A stretch of 64,000 nt of DNA from Haliotis asinina (lineage: Eukaryota > Mollusca > Gastropoda > Lepetellida > Haliotidae), in contig NC_090287.1 in assembly GCF_037392515.1 (NCBI RefSeq), forward strand, positions 11,769,001 to 11,833,000, in the 5' to 3' direction. This document shows positions 1 to 11,420 of the stretch, one piece after another (within the stretch, counting starts at the first letter, position 1; every line of letters begins with the position of its first letter). The translations under genes and the position numbers were made by a program. The notes under the pieces were generated by a model. It ran no database searches, had not been told where the DNA came from, and worked only from the letters and a program-made list of their open reading frames with translations.

Positions 1-1299
1 AATGGTTGACACAAGAGAGGGATCAAAGGGAGATAACTGGCCACAATGACGGAATGAGGAATGTGAACTATTACACCACAATACTGAATGGGCGACCACG
101 TCAAAGGAGTAAGACAGTCACTGTTTATATAAGTATTACTAACTAGCCTCAATAATCGAATGTGATATTTGAAAATAATGAATCACTTTAATTGATTCCG
201 ATTATTATAAATATCCTGGGTTCAATTCGCGACGTAATTTCAGGTTAAAGTTACATTGTGCATGCTTCCCATACAAATCAACATAACCCACCCTGGAATA
301 CATCATGGCCGGTCCCTCATACAATACAGTGAGAAATCATATTAAATCAACACACGATGCAAGTGCTAACGATTCAACAGCGACCATTGATGATGGGTAT
401 GTTACATATAGTACTTTTGAAGGTATGATGCTTGGAAGCGAAAGTGAGGAATCTGTAGTCAACAGAGACGCTAGTGGTCATGGTCGAACCTCATGCCAGT
501 AGAACCAAGACTGAATATCACAAAAGTTCAACAGAACAACGAAACGAAACATTAATATATTCTGACTTTGCGAATATGCTGGTGATATTAGTGTACTCTA
601 GCTTTGTAGTTGGCGTTCAAAAACGTACAAACTTAAATGGAAAGTTTGAACAAAACACACTGTTGTCGTCTTGGTGCATCTTATAGATAAACAGCAGCAA
701 CCAAATATGGTTACATGCATTTTTGTTACACTTCCGTCAACTTCTGACATGTTTCAGCTGTCCCAGATACCGTTGACAATCCAGGCTTGTTAAGCCTCGA
801 AGCTGTGATGACTGTCCCGATGCGACTTTACGATAACCTTTCACAAATGATACGTTATCGCTACAAGTTGCGGATGTGTCATTCTTCAGTTAAGTTCATT
901 TTTGAAAATGTTCAATTTCCTTTTCAAAGTTGTGACACTGCGATAAGATCTGCAGAAACCCACGCATTCAAACAAAACTGACTGACACCAAATCTGACCC
1001 CGACTCGATACAAGTGTCAACCGCGTCAGCATCGTTCTCGAGAATGTCTGCAATTCCGTGAATCTCATTCACAACTACACCGCTAGTTGCTGACATGCGA
1101 ATTTGTGCCCAGAGAGAAAGACTTCCATGAAAGGTCCACTTGTCTTGCTATTTGTTGTGACAAGTTGTTAGGCAAACTGTCTCTGTTTGTTTCCGCCGAC
1201 ATCCCTTTGCGTTCCTTCACACGAGGACACAGAGTTGGTGAGTGAGTCCAGCTTGATGAGAACATGGTCATGTCGTTTATATTCCACAACGATTAATGT
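1..1299. other. No supported gene; one short ORF at 305-502
   Basis: I see no recognisable gene. A 65-codon ORF at 305-502 (+) begins MAGPSYNTV in a fair start context (catcATGG) and is rich in Ser, Thr and acidic residues. It has no recognisable domain and no clear splice donor. It could be a small exon or chance; I cannot tell which. Confidence 0.3.
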
Positions 1300-1475
1300 G
1301 AATGAGTAGGGTTTTACGCCGCATGTAGCAATATTTCAAAGCTTGCACGTCGGGGGATACATGGGCTTCATACGTAGCCTAGTACGTATGACAGCAATCG
1401 AACAAAGAGGTTCGACATGACTAGCTAACACATAGACCTCTCTGTTACCTTGCCGCACTACAGTCTTTAAATCGA
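1300..1475 (-). repeat. Degenerate tRNA-derived SINE copy
   Basis: It reads 'gggttttacgccgc..tagcaatattt..gggggatacatgggcttcat', the reverse complement of the tail of the SINE family seen intact at 42,205-42,360. The tRNA-like head is heavily eroded and its box B is no longer clear. The mutation load suggests an old copy. Confidence 0.55.
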
Positions 1476-2707
1476 TGAGACCACCTGTGATTTTGGATAC
1501 GAGTGCATATTATGACGCAATTGTTGCGACTCATTTTGAGTAATAACGGTATAACGAAGAACCTCGGGAATCAGCTTCCAGCGTTCGATTACTTCTGTTC
1601 GGACCCTGGTCTTCGTCGTGACCACAAGACAGTCCATCTGTTGTCATGCCTGTTATATACCTTCGTATATACGAGGCTACATGATGTAACAGGACGCGAC
1701 GTGACGTGACGTGTATTTAAAAGGATGGGCAAGGTGCCCTGAAAGATATATAGGTTATCAAGCGAGTGCGTTTTGGGATGGTTAATACCCTGCATTGAGA
1801 CATAGCGAACATTGTATTTAACTACCCTTGGTGAGCTAAATACATGGTGTTTATTCCAAATGCAGGATATTAACCATACCAAAACACACGACTGTGATAA
1901 CCTATTTATCATGCAATGTCATTCTTACACTGTACAAAATGTGATTCTGTTTGCCACAGATCATGAAACTAAACTTCCTGAGATGTGCCCGAATATCCAT
2001 GACGTCCCAAATGTGTGCGTAGTAATACGTGACGTCACAATCTCGGTGACGCAGTTTTCTAATGATCACTCATCTGACTGCGTTACGTCATGTAGTTCCC
2101 AGTCAGCTTTTATCTTAAAGAGCGTATTGTTGTCAACAAATATTAACTAAGTTTAAGAAATGACCCAAAACGAACACATTTTCTCTCATCAAGGTACTCA
2201 CAGTACCGTTACCACGGCCATCAATCTGGACACTATCACCGATAGATGGGCGCGACGCCATGTTTGTTTACAGTCTGAAAGTAGTCCGTCAAATTTGCAC
2301 ATGACCTCTCTAATTTGCATCGGTATCCGTATATGACTCCAACGGATACCGAAAATGTCCGCTGACTTTATCCGGCCGAGAACACTGCCCACTGCATGAT
2401 GAAATAAAAAATCCCCCGAAATCCACACTACCATGACGTGGTGTTTAGTCTTCGGTTTATTTTCAAACATTTACAGGTTAAAGTTTGATGTCTCCAACTT
2501 ACGATTGTCCCGAAGTAAAGGCTTGGTGTCTTCTTATTTCTTCTTTATTCGTGATAGTATGGTTTACCCGAAGGTCCTTCAGCTGTGACAAAACAGTGCT
2601 TGCATTTTATGGCCCCATACCCGTGCTAGTGATCTCTCTATGGTGAGTATTATCAGACAACGATTTTGAGAAACAAATGTGACAATGTTTCCGCGTACGT
2701 ATCATTC
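1476..2707. other. No supported gene
   Basis: Open frames of 107, 112 and 90 codons overlap here (1,589-1,912 -, 1,812-2,150 +, 2,198-2,470 -). None shows a known motif, compositional bias or splice signals, and the first two overlap on opposite strands. I see nothing further. Confidence 0.4.
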
Positions 2708-2890
2708 TTGCGTCTGTATACATGTAGATATTGCGCCTGTATACATGTGAATCTTGGGTCTATGAAATGAAAAATCCCGTGTCTGTATACATGTGATTCT
2801 GGTGTCGATATACATGTGAATCTAGTGTCTGTATATAAACATCTGGAATCTGTATACATTTGAGACTTGTGTCCGTATTCATATACATTA
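2708..2890. repeat. Degenerate ~22-bp tandem repeat (minisatellite)
   Basis: About eight imperfect units of the form 'gtctgtatacatgtga' plus a short variable link follow one another. The 68-codon ORF antisense to it (YTDSRF, YRHGIF and so on) is the repeat read in frame and is not a gene. Confidence 0.8.
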
Positions 2891-3950
2891 GGATTTTCAC
2901 CCTAACCTACGGTGTAAGTGAGGTTCTAAGTGACCCCATCAATAAATGTTCTTGCTAGTAATATAAGGGTCCTGTAACGTATTGAAATGGTGAAGTGTAG
3001 TCTACATTCAGATAATCACTCCAGAGCCTGGAATGAATCAGTGATCATGAGGAATGTGATCACGACTGATGGTGAAATAACAGACTTATATGACTACTTT
3101 TGATGAGCGGCAGGTATTTGTGCATCTCTTCGTACGTAGTGTCTTTGTGTCCCTGCATCCAATCTCCACATCTGTGCGTTCCATAAAAACAGGAAAATTT
3201 AGATAGCCCAGTGTGATCGCATTCTATCACTATATTATGGGGGTGTTCGGTATGACCGCACTCTGTAGGTATTTGCCAGCCGTAAGTAGGTCTCGGAACT
3301 GCGCGAGACCTTAGTACTCCCGGTGATAAAGGACGTATACTTGTAAGTAGAATGTACGTAGAGTCATAGTAGGCAGACGTGCAATTTGGAACCAGAACTG
3401 GTTCTTGAATATACGGTTATCACCGGAAATCTGGTGCCTGAAGTAAGCTGGGTCCCGTCTCTCGTATCGCAAGTTAACGCGAGCAGTGGAAGCCGGAAAC
3501 CAGCTTAGTACTGGAAGTAGTGCCTTTCGAGACTTACAGGTCCTATTCAGTATAATTCATTATAACAATTACAATATTATTAAAGGCACTAATGGAGACA
3601 ATGAGTACTTCTAGCTCCCATGCTTCATGATAGGTACAGCATCAGGATTCACACCACCCCTCTAGGTTACGTCCACGGCAATTAGGCGGGTCCGAAAAGT
3701 GAGTAAAAGGGCTAAATTTTTTCGACTACAACAATATTAAAACCGGGACTTTCAAGATATGAAATCTTAAAATGTAGACACAAAGCGTTGACAGCAATGG
3801 CGTATAATCACTTTGACTGAAAGAAGAATACATTTATGATTTAAATGGAAGAATAATAACTCTATAAATGAAATATGTGAAACAGGTAATACACACACAA
3901 AAAATGAAACCACAGGTTCCAAATTTAAGCATGTAGCAAGGAAGATATCA
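2891..3950. other. No gene seen; hairpin-rich stretch at ~3,230-3,545
   Basis: No ORF of note. The stretch 3,230-3,545 is visibly less AT-rich than its surroundings and has several short inverted repeats: 'ggtctcg' against 'cgagacc', and 'ccggtgataa' against 'ttatcaccgg' about 100 bases apart. It could be a terminal piece of an unrecognised mobile element or a structured transcript. I cannot assign it. Confidence 0.35.
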
Positions 3951-4116
3951 AAATACTATGAAATTGCAAAATACAATGCTGACTCTACATGCATCAATAG
4001 CGAGTTATTTGGCTCCTGGTCATCCTTCCATAATCTATTTGTAGGAAATACTACGTCAGAGAAAATAAGAATGAAGATTTTATGGATATCAACTTCTTTA
4101 TTATGAGAACACAACG

Positions 4117-4146
4117 TTTCGGAGTTAATGCTTACTCCTTCATCAG
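4117..4146 (-). ncRNA. Hammerhead-ribozyme-like core in the PLE terminal repeat (copy 1)
   Basis: On the - strand the order is CTGATGA, then a 5-bp stem GGAGT/ACTCC with an 8-nt loop, then GAAAC. That is the CUGANGA / stem II / GAAA core of a hammerhead ribozyme. PLEs are known to carry such ribozymes in their terminal repeats. One extra A lies between CTGATGA and stem II, so the fit is not perfect, and I did not fold stems I and III. Confidence 0.45.
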
Positions 4147-5124
4147 GTGATGTCGTTGATTTCTCTCTTCTCATGGAGGTCCTTCGGGGTTTTCTTGTGT
4201 TGTCTTTCCAGTCTGGCCGTCGGATTTTTCTTGATGTTGAGGTATGTGGTGGTGTCTGAGAGGCTGTTGTTGACGAGCTGGAGGAATTCCGGGGTGTCCA
4301 TGATGACTGCTGCCTTGCCCTTGTCAGCTTCGGTGGTGGTGATGCTGTCATCCTTCTTGAATTCGGTGATGGCCTGTCTCTCTTGGTGCGTGAGTTTGGA
4401 GCGGATCTTGGGAGCATGCTTGATGGTGTCTATAATCTGGTGTCGGAGGTAGTCTACGTTGCCATTGGGAGCCAGTTGTTGAAGTCCACTTTCAATGCTG
4501 GTGCTGAAGGCATCTGTGTTGATCGTAGCGGCGACTGGGACATACTTCAGACCTTTGGCAAAGAGGGACGTCTGAGATGGTGTGAGAGGTTTACTGCTGA
4601 GGTTGATGACTGTCTTGAGGTTGGTTGTTGTTTGCTTCAGGAAAGTTGGAGGTGGAAGGGCGTTGTAACTGGGTGAACTTGGTGATGTGGGTAGTTTTCA
4701 CTTTCTCATTGAGGTGCTGCTTGGTCTACTCTGCTAAGGACCGGGTCTTGTGGTAGAGGTCAGACTCGTGGGTGTGTTGTAGGTGGCTCCTGGTGGTTTC
4801 AATGTCTTTTTGGAAGTGGGACTTGTGGCGGCGTAGGTGCTGTATCTGGTGCTTGACTATTCTAGTGCTGGCATTGTGGAATATCTTGTTGATGACAGTT
4901 GAAATCCTCTGGGAACGAGGTTGTTGTCTCGGCGTCGTAACAGGAAAGTTAGATGATTACTGGTTTTCACAATTTTGCCAATAGAACGGTTGTACCTGTT
5001 GATGGATGTAACTGCATCTTCTCCATGTTGATGTCGTATCAAGTCTTTGAAGGGCATTTAGAAGTGAAATACATAAGAATGAAGATTTTATGGATATCAA
5101 CTTCTTTATTATGAGAACACAACG

Positions 5125-5154
5125 TTTCGGAGTTAATGCTTACTCCTTCATCAG
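5125..5154 (-). ncRNA. Hammerhead-ribozyme-like core in the PLE terminal repeat (copy 2)
   Basis: Identical in sequence and 30-nt length to the motif at 4,117-4,146 and in the same orientation, so the two terminal repeats of the fossil each hold one. The same reservation applies: an additional A precedes stem II. Confidence 0.45.
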
Positions 5155-5329
5155 GTGAATGAGAATGGAGTACATATAAATATATAAACATATAAATATA
5201 GCTCTGTACGTCAGAGAAAATTATGTAAGTAAATTTAACTACGATCAATGTAATTGGAAATACAGGTAGAGTATGCTAAACATATTCAAAGATGTTTATT
5301 CACTTTATGACATGGATTTGTGAAAGTGT

Positions 5330-5605
5330 GAGAGAGCGAGCGAGTTTAGTTTTACGTCGCACTTAGCAATATTCCAGCTATATGGCGACGGTCTGTAAAT
5401 AATCGAGTCTGGACCAGAAAATCCAGTGATCAACAACATGAACATCGATCTGTGCAATTGGGAACCGATGACATGTGTCAACCAAGCCAGCTAGTCTGAC
5501 CACCCGATCCCGTTAGTCGCCTCTTACGACAAGCATAGTCACCTTTTATGGCAAGCATGGGTTGCTGAAGGCCTATTCTACCCCGGAACCTTCACGGGTT
5601 TGTGA
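5330..5605 (+). repeat. Haliotis-type ~270-bp dispersed repeat
   Basis: It starts with a (gagc/gagt)n run and 'tttagttttacgtcgcact', continues through 'caatattccagctatatgg', 'gatcaacaacatgaacatcg' and 'cgcctcttacgacaagc', and ends 'gaccttcacgggt'-like. This is a full-length copy of the family that recurs at 5,945, 8,236, 9,968, 11,190, 18,395, 26,260, 34,625, 42,860 and 56,915. The window shows no coding capacity or polymerase III boxes in it; its class (SINE or other non-autonomous) is uncertain. Confidence 0.85.
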
Positions 5606-5944
5606 AAGTGTACTAGGTGTGTATTAAGTACCTACACACCTATACTTATTTGAATACATTATACATGTACCATACATGTTTGAATGTGTTATGCATGTAC
5701 CATGTAAATTAAGTGTGTACTTAATACGTACACACTGGCAGTGATTCCTGTTTTGTACTGTACATGTCCTATGCAAAATGTGGAACTAAAGATGGTAAAT
5801 ATTTTTGTTATAAAACCCAGTACATTTGTATGTATATTTGATCTCATGGAACACCGTTGTTTTAGTTGAGTTCAATCTACACTTCACATAGGTTACTTTG
5901 CTACACACTTATTTTTGCCGCTATGCTGCTCCTATATCCTTACC
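5606..5944. other. No gene; AT-rich sequence
   Basis: Nothing coding. It contains short imperfect repetitions of 'tacatgtaccatgt'-like text and lies between two oppositely oriented copies of the 270-bp dispersed repeat. Confidence 0.5.
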
Positions 5945-6130
5945 CGTGAAGGTCCCGGGGTAGAATAGGCCTTCAGCAACCCATGCTTGCCAGAAAAGGC
6001 GACTAAGAGGCGACTAACGGGATCGGGTGGTCAGGCTCGCTGACTTGGTTGACGCGTGTCATCGGTTCCCAATTGCGCAGATCGATGCTCATGTTGTTGA
6101 TCACTGGATCACTAAACTCACTCACTCACC
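5945..6130 (-). repeat. Haliotis-type dispersed repeat, truncated copy
   Basis: Reverse-complement copy beginning 'acccgtgaaggtcccgggg' and running through 'gatcgatgctcatgttgttg' to 'ggatcactaaactcactcac'. Its middle (the 'tctggtccagact' and 'ccatatagctgg' part) is missing. Confidence 0.85.
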
Positions 6131-7334
6131 TATATCCTTAGAATAATGGCGTAGATTGTTCAGGCCAAGTGATGACATTGTAGCAACAGAATGAATAGTT
6201 TTTCCTTTCATTTATAGTGTTCTAAACACACAAATAACGATATGCGAAACGGTCGCCTTGGAAACTAACACATGAACTTAAAGAAGATATTATCTCTTAT
6301 ATTTGTAAAAGGAAGAAGCAAGGCATGGTTATAAATACATGGGAAGTGACCATGTGTGCTGACAGTAACGTGCTTCAATCTGACAGCGTCTGTTCGAATC
6401 CCGGGTGGGACCTAACCCAAAATGCACTTGAAACTTTACTGAAAAGGTGTAATAAAAAATATAGTATACTCTTTAAAAAAATAGGGAACTTCATTTTTGA
6501 TTTCCGATTGAAAACACAGGGATGTGAAAGACTAGCTCACTCACAGTCGGGAACCGTATTGCACTAATCATAGTTGGATATGCCCTCAGTGAACTGGTCT
6601 GCTGGATTTCCATAGCACTATACTTAAAATATCCATGTGATTAGAAATCTCACTTGAATCAAACTGGAGCACATATTGTTTTCATTTATATCTCCGGTGC
6701 ACGGATGAACCGACACGGGTGAAGGCAGAAACTGGCGGAAACTGACGCGAACAGCTATTCACGAGACCCTTATGTTACAATCAGATTATAAAAGACTAAA
6801 CATTTCAGTCATTTCGTGAAATGACTAAGAGGGTTAGTCATTTCTCGTCATTTTGTGTACCAACAATGTATATACTTCGGTACTTTAATGAGTTTCATTT
6901 AATCTATATGTGGTGGACAGGGGTTTGTGAGGTGTGGGAGCTTTAGGCATAGCAAGTGTCTGGCAAACAGGGGTTAAAGCTTTAGTCAAGTGCAACAGTC
7001 GCTACCAAAGCAGTTTTTTACTGTTAGTGACAAAAAATTATGTTGACATTGTGATCCACTTTTGTAGATTAAGTTACTAAGTGAAATTTCACGAAATGAC
7101 TTAAGTATGTGGATAATATCGCTGAGGTGGTAACATGGCGTCGAAATTAAGACATCAGACTGATCAAAGGGAAGTAACTCCCTTTTAGTGCTTGAAGGCA
7201 AACTAAAAACACACGCAGTGCAAAATAAACCCGTTCGAATACAGTAAAAACGTTGCAAGACACATTTTATGTACATGTGTGCAAGAACATAGAAAAACGG
7301 AATAGCTAACAGGTCAGTGATGAAATATATGAAG
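6131..7334. other. No supported gene; SINE-like box B at ~6,390
   Basis: The stretch 'gttcgaatcccgggtgggac' at about 6,390-6,410 looks like the T-arm/box B of a tRNA-derived SINE, and a similar T-arm occurs at 13,705-13,795 on the other strand. The 80-codon ORF at 6,325-6,567 runs across it and is not a gene. The 96-codon antisense ORF at 6,986-7,276 has no recognisable feature. Confidence 0.4.
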
Positions 7335-7515
7335 AATGAAGGTTAATTTATGGATATACAACTTCTCATTCTGTATAGTACTCAGTATAGGCGACGTTTC
7401 GACAAAGATTCTGATGTCAGGTTGACAGTACCATTAGAATCTGTATGTTGAAACGTCCACAATAGAGGATAAGTAAGTTATATATCCATAATAATAGTCC
7501 TCGTTCTTCAAGAAT
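7335..7515. repeat. Fold-back element with PLE-terminal-repeat-like arms
   Basis: An imperfect palindrome. The left arm reads 'aagaatgaaggttaatttat', then 'ggatatacaactt' and 'gacgtttcgacaaag'; the right arm reads back 'gttgaaacgtc', 'aagttatatatcc' and 'cctcgttctt'. The arm text resembles the PLE terminal repeats at 4,061 and 5,071 (tatggatatcaacttc, aacgtttcgg). The same architecture recurs at 14,935-15,125. Confidence 0.6.
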
Positions 7516-8235
7516 GCCAATCAAAGAAGATAAATTAGATGTTTTGAGTGGGACATTTTACACATGATATTATCTACAGTGACATGGAAAATGGGGGACA
7601 GGCTCTGTATTCACTTGTTGTTCACACGCGTCAGTATACAGGTTAGTGTTGGTCTTCAAAACCATGCAGGTCTTCTAAGAGACGGCTATACTATGCTTAA
7701 TAATGATCGAGATTTCACTGCAAGGTAAATGAAGCGCGCATAAAATATCTCCTTTTTTGTTTCGCTTAATTTAAGGAAACACTGATATTCGTCGAACGAG
7801 CCACACCAGAATTTGCATGGATCTGATCTGGACTTGTCGAATTCTTTAGTGATGGGTCGAAACATATAACGGTCATAAATTGATACTAGTGTCGCCGTTT
7901 CAATTTCTACTGTGTCAGTAGGACCGCCATGGAATTACTATCAATAATTTCATTCAAGATTGGGTAACGATCAACGCTGTACAATAGCATTACACATGGC
8001 ACGTGCAAATGAATCCCAACACAAGAAGGGGTCACAAACACTTTCACACGATCTGTAGCGAGTGTATACTCATTGTGCACTTATGTAGAATTGGCACCTT
8101 CGCCCCAATGAGGCCTATAAAACTCTTTAAACACAGCATCGGAGTGTAACAATTAACACTGAGACTAAGTTTACTTGGACTTGGGGAAGATTATTTTCAT
8201 ATACGAGGAAAGATTTGTCGCTTCATTTTATTTCT
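7516..8235. other. No gene seen
   Basis: No long ORF, no repeat family I recognise and no splice-flanked conserved peptide. Confidence 0.5.
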
Positions 8236-8503
8236 GAGTGAGTGAGTGAGTTCAGTTTACTCAGCAATATTCCAGCTATATGGCATCGGTCTGTAAATAA
8301 TCGAGTCTGGACCAGACAATCAAGTGATCAACAACATGAGCATCGATCTGCGCAATTGGGAACCGATGACATATGTCAACCAAGTCAGCGAGTCTGACCA
8401 CCCGATCCCGTTAGTGGCCTCTTACGACAAGCATAGTCGCCTTTTATGGCAAGCGTGGGTTGCTGAAGGTCTATTCTACCCCGGGACCTTCACGGGTCTT
8501 TAT
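8236..8503 (+). repeat. Haliotis-type dispersed repeat, near full length
   Basis: Starts 'gagtgagtgagtgagttcag', includes 'cagcaatattccagctatat' and ends 'gggaccttcacggg'. The 61-codon ORF at 8,324-8,509 is this repeat read through. Confidence 0.9.
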
Positions 8504-8964
8504 CCCTGACGTGTTGAGTGGGTGACAAATCATGGGATCATGCGGACCAGGCTATCATATTAACAGCATCCTGATTAATATGTATCATCTTATTCGTCTG
8601 GTGCTGTCGTGGAGAAACTTCAGTCAAGGGTCGTTCTGTTGCAAAAACGGTAAAGCGGCATTTACTTATATTTCCTCTCGGTACCTCACTGCATCCAAGT
8701 TGCCACTGACCCTAATCATTGGTGTCCTTCCTGCAGTTCTTTACACCACCCCAGACCATATCATCCACAACTCCAAAATGCCCACGTTCCAGACCACATG
8801 GCCGGGGGTAGCACCCACCTTCCAGAGCATGTGGCTTCAGGTAACGTTCACCTAGCGTTCATTCTTCAGCCCAGTTAAAACAGAAATATGACATATCGGT
8901 GAGGAGGATTCTTTTCCACTCATCTAAACCCATATGCTTTACGCGTCTAGACGTTGTTACACTG
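8504..8964. other. No supported gene; 107-codon ORF 8,532-8,855
   Basis: The ORF starts MGSCGPGYHINS and lacks recognisable motifs or splice signals. It directly follows a repeat. I see no support for a protein beyond its length. Confidence 0.35.
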
Positions 8965-9240
8965 TATTAGCCCGTTTGGCTCAAAAGCGTGCCTGTGATT
9001 TGAAACCTAACTCGAAAACTATTAAACATGTAACGCTCAATAAAATACTCATTAAAATATGGACGCAGTTCACTATTTGGTACGAGGGAGGAATGCAGAG
9101 AAAGGGACAGCCAGGTGTTCGAGAAGCACATGCACAAGTGTCGACAAAGGTATTTATTCCTTGACCTTTCTTGACACACCTGGCAGTCCCTTTCTCTGCA
9201 CTCCTCCGTCGTAGCAAATAGTGAAATGTGTCATTATGTA
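8965..9240 (+). repeat. Hairpin-containing dispersed repeat, copy A
   Basis: Begins 'ggctcaaaagcgtgcctgtg' and contains a long imperfect palindrome at 9,070-9,230: the arm 'ggtacgagggaggaatgcag..' continuing to 'cagccaggtgt' is matched by 'acacctggcag..' continuing to 'ctccgtcgtagcaaatagtg'. A second copy in the same orientation is at 16,130-16,400. The 60-200 codon ORFs on both strands here are palindrome artefacts. Confidence 0.75.
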
Positions 9241-9310
9241 AATGATAGTTTGTTAAACAACCATTTTTATATTTAGGACAAAAATCAGCTAAAAATTGAC
9301 AGAGCTGGCA

Positions 9311-9490
9311 TGACAAGAGGTAGCCTAGTGGGTAAAGCGTTCCAACGTCAAGCCAAACACCCGGGTTCGATGCCCCACATGGGTACATTTCTGAAGCCCA
9401 TTTCTGGTGTTCCCCCATCGCGATATTGCTGGATAATTGCTAAGCGGCGTAAAACCTTACTCACTCGCTCCCTTCCTCAATCAATCACTC
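9311..9490 (+). repeat. tRNA-derived SINE, near full length
   Basis: Box A-like 'tagcctagtgggtaaagcg' and box B-like 'gggttcgatgcc' are followed by the family body (gcccatttctggtgt, gatattgctgg) and the tail 'gcggcgtaaaacc' with 'ttactcactcgctccc'. Polymerase III promoter boxes in a tRNA-like head support SINE status. Confidence 0.85.
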
Positions 9491-9967
9491 AGGCAGTTCA
9501 TGATACATATGCCTGAGGAAGCGATGGAACATCTTGGTGGCGTGGCTGGCCACATGTGTCATTCAAACAGTACACACACTTCAGCAGACATGTAAGATAA
9601 ATATCCAATCAAACAAGGACATTTTAGCACCACTTAACCTAATGTTCGTTCACGTATAAGTGTAGTGTACCAATATTGACAGGAATGGGATTTTATTGCA
9701 GGGTACGGGAATATCGCCGCATTATGATTATTACCAGCGCGTCAGTTATGAAACTTTTGTTGACACATGGCGTTACATCAACTTTACTACGCACAATGGA
9801 AAGTACCCGTTATTTGTGAATCCAGACTGCACGGGTGTCTAGTTGTATTACAATGAAGACTGGTATATAGTACAGTATAGAGGCAGTGTGTAGACGTGAA
9901 ACTGTTAGACGTGTAGGGACAGTTCCACACAATGTAGATGGTTGTGAATCTTTCATTAGCAATCTAC
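9491..9967. other. No gene seen
   Basis: AT-rich, with no ORF above background and no repeat I can assign. Confidence 0.45.
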
Positions 9968-10130
9968 GGGGGATGAGGGTGGCGACGGTCAGTAGACTAT
10001 CGAGTCTGCACCAGAGACTCGAGTTATCAACGGCATGAGCATCTGTCAGCGCAAATGGCAAATGTTAGTGAAGTCATTGAGCCTCATTACCCGATCAGTT
10101 CTAACCCGGATCTTCAAAGATCAGGAATCT
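9968..10130 (+). repeat. Haliotis-type dispersed repeat, degenerate copy
   Basis: Recognisable anchors in order: 'ggcgacggtcagtagactat', 'cgagtctgcaccag', 'catgagcatctg' and 'acccgatcag..cccggatcttca'. It is clearly more diverged than the copies at 5,330 or 8,236. Confidence 0.6.
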
Positions 10131-11189
10131 AAACATTTACGCTGGTTCCAAACATGATGATTTCGAGAAATCAATTCACAGGAAATATTTCAGCCAACCT
10201 ACAGCTAAACCATACACCGTGCCCTGAGTTTTGGCTTCAGTGGTGTCACCGCCGTATAGCAGGCATGTTGCTGAATTCGGTGTTAAATAGCAACCAAAAC
10301 AACCAATGACGTAACATCCGGTTTTTGGTCCCGTTTATGGAATGTTTATTATCCACACGTTTATGGACATTACTTAGCTCACAGCTTGTGCAAATTACTA
10401 ATCGAATGGAACAGCTGGCTATCGATTCTAACAGAACCAATGCTGTGGTTGGACGTCATAAATTTTATTGCTCAGATAGAGAGTTTTTAAACATTTTTTA
10501 CCGGGACGACTTTATATGACACAGAGCTGTCCTTGTTAGTCAGAAGTTGAGTTTCAATCGTTGAAGCTTGCAAATAATGGATGAGAGATCACCACGACAC
10601 CAAAATGATTTTGAGTCTCCGATTGTCGTTCACGGTATCGGTCACGAGCTTGTGCTCCTGCGACAGGCTCGAACAACAGAAGGCAGCCATGACGAGTCAG
10701 GTCACAAATCATTTCAAGTTAAGCTTGACCATGCTCGGCCGTTGGACTCCTGAGCTTTTCTTGGACTTGAGTCCTGCACCACAACGAAACGCATGATACA
10801 TTTGGTATCATCTTAGACAAGTGAGTTTGGTAAGACCTGGTCAGCAGTAAAATGGGTACCCGGTGGGATAAGCTATGTAACTGTTAAATGTCATGAACTC
10901 TGATGTCACTATTCTTGACAATATATCATCTACGTTGGGAATTGGTGCTTGCATCACGCAAATCGGGATTAATAACACGTGTTGTTGTAAGATATGTTGA
11001 ACAGATCAAATGCTTGAAGAGGTAATGAAATATTTTCGTAATCTGTAAATCATTGCATGGAATAAACTAAAAAGCATGCATGCTGAAACCAAATACATCG
11101 TGTATGCAGTCTCATGTAAAATGCTGGGTCTGCTATCCAATGCAAATGGCTAATAATAATATTAATTAATTAATTAAGATATTCACTGA
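10131..11189. other. No supported gene
   Basis: Several 60-70 codon ORFs on both strands, none with recognisable content. I see nothing else. Confidence 0.45.
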
Positions 11190-11420
11190 CCAATGTTCCA
11201 GCTATAAGTCGGCAATCTGTATATCTGGAACAGTCGATCCAGTGATCAGCAACATGAGCATCGATCTGCGCAATTGGGAATCGATGACATGTGTCAACCA
11301 AGTCAGCGAGTCTGACGACTCGATCCCGTTAGTCACCTCTTACGACAAGCATAGTCGCCTTTTCTGGCAAGCATGGGTTGCTGAAGGCCTATTCTACCCC
11401 TGGACCTTCACGGGTAGTTC
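11190..11420 (+). repeat. Haliotis-type dispersed repeat
   Basis: From 'caatgttccagctataagtc' to 'ctggaccttcacgggt', with the central 'aacatgagcatcgatctgcg' intact. The (taat)n run just before it is probably the insertion flank. Confidence 0.85.

Larger units (their letters stand above)
4058..5158 (-). mobile_element. Penelope-like retroelement (PLE) fragment with direct terminal repeats
   Basis: On the - strand a reading frame over roughly 4,145-4,520 contains 'ADKGKAAVIMDTPEF' followed by 'LLSDTTTYLNIKKNPTARL'-like text. This matches the conserved N-terminal region of PLE reverse transcriptases (ADKG..VVMD..Y, then L.D..TY..L..DPT). Further upstream on the same strand (about 4,870-5,057) another stretch resembles the usual PLE N-terminus (LTFLLRRRD.NLVPRG). 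The block is flanked by two ~85-bp direct repeats, at about 4,061-4,147 and 5,071-5,157, each starting 'gaatgaagattttatggat' and ending 'ccttcatcaggtga'. These are the pseudo-LTRs usual in this group. Only the N-terminal part of the polymerase remains; the fingers/palm core and endonuclease are absent, so the copy is a non-functional fossil. Confidence 0.75.

Noticed and set aside
3956-4417. 153-codon Arg/Ser/Pro-rich ORF on -
   Set aside because: An off-frame reading of the Penelope-like coding sequence; the frame with ADKGKAAVIMD is the real ancestral one.
4147-4676. + strand ORFs of 101 and 97 codons
   Set aside because: Antisense to the Penelope-like fragment.
7385-7460. A hammerhead ribozyme in the 7.3-kb fold-back element
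   Set aside because: It has CTGATGT, not CTGANGA, before the stem and the GAAAC is placed in the mirrored arm; the core is not satisfied.
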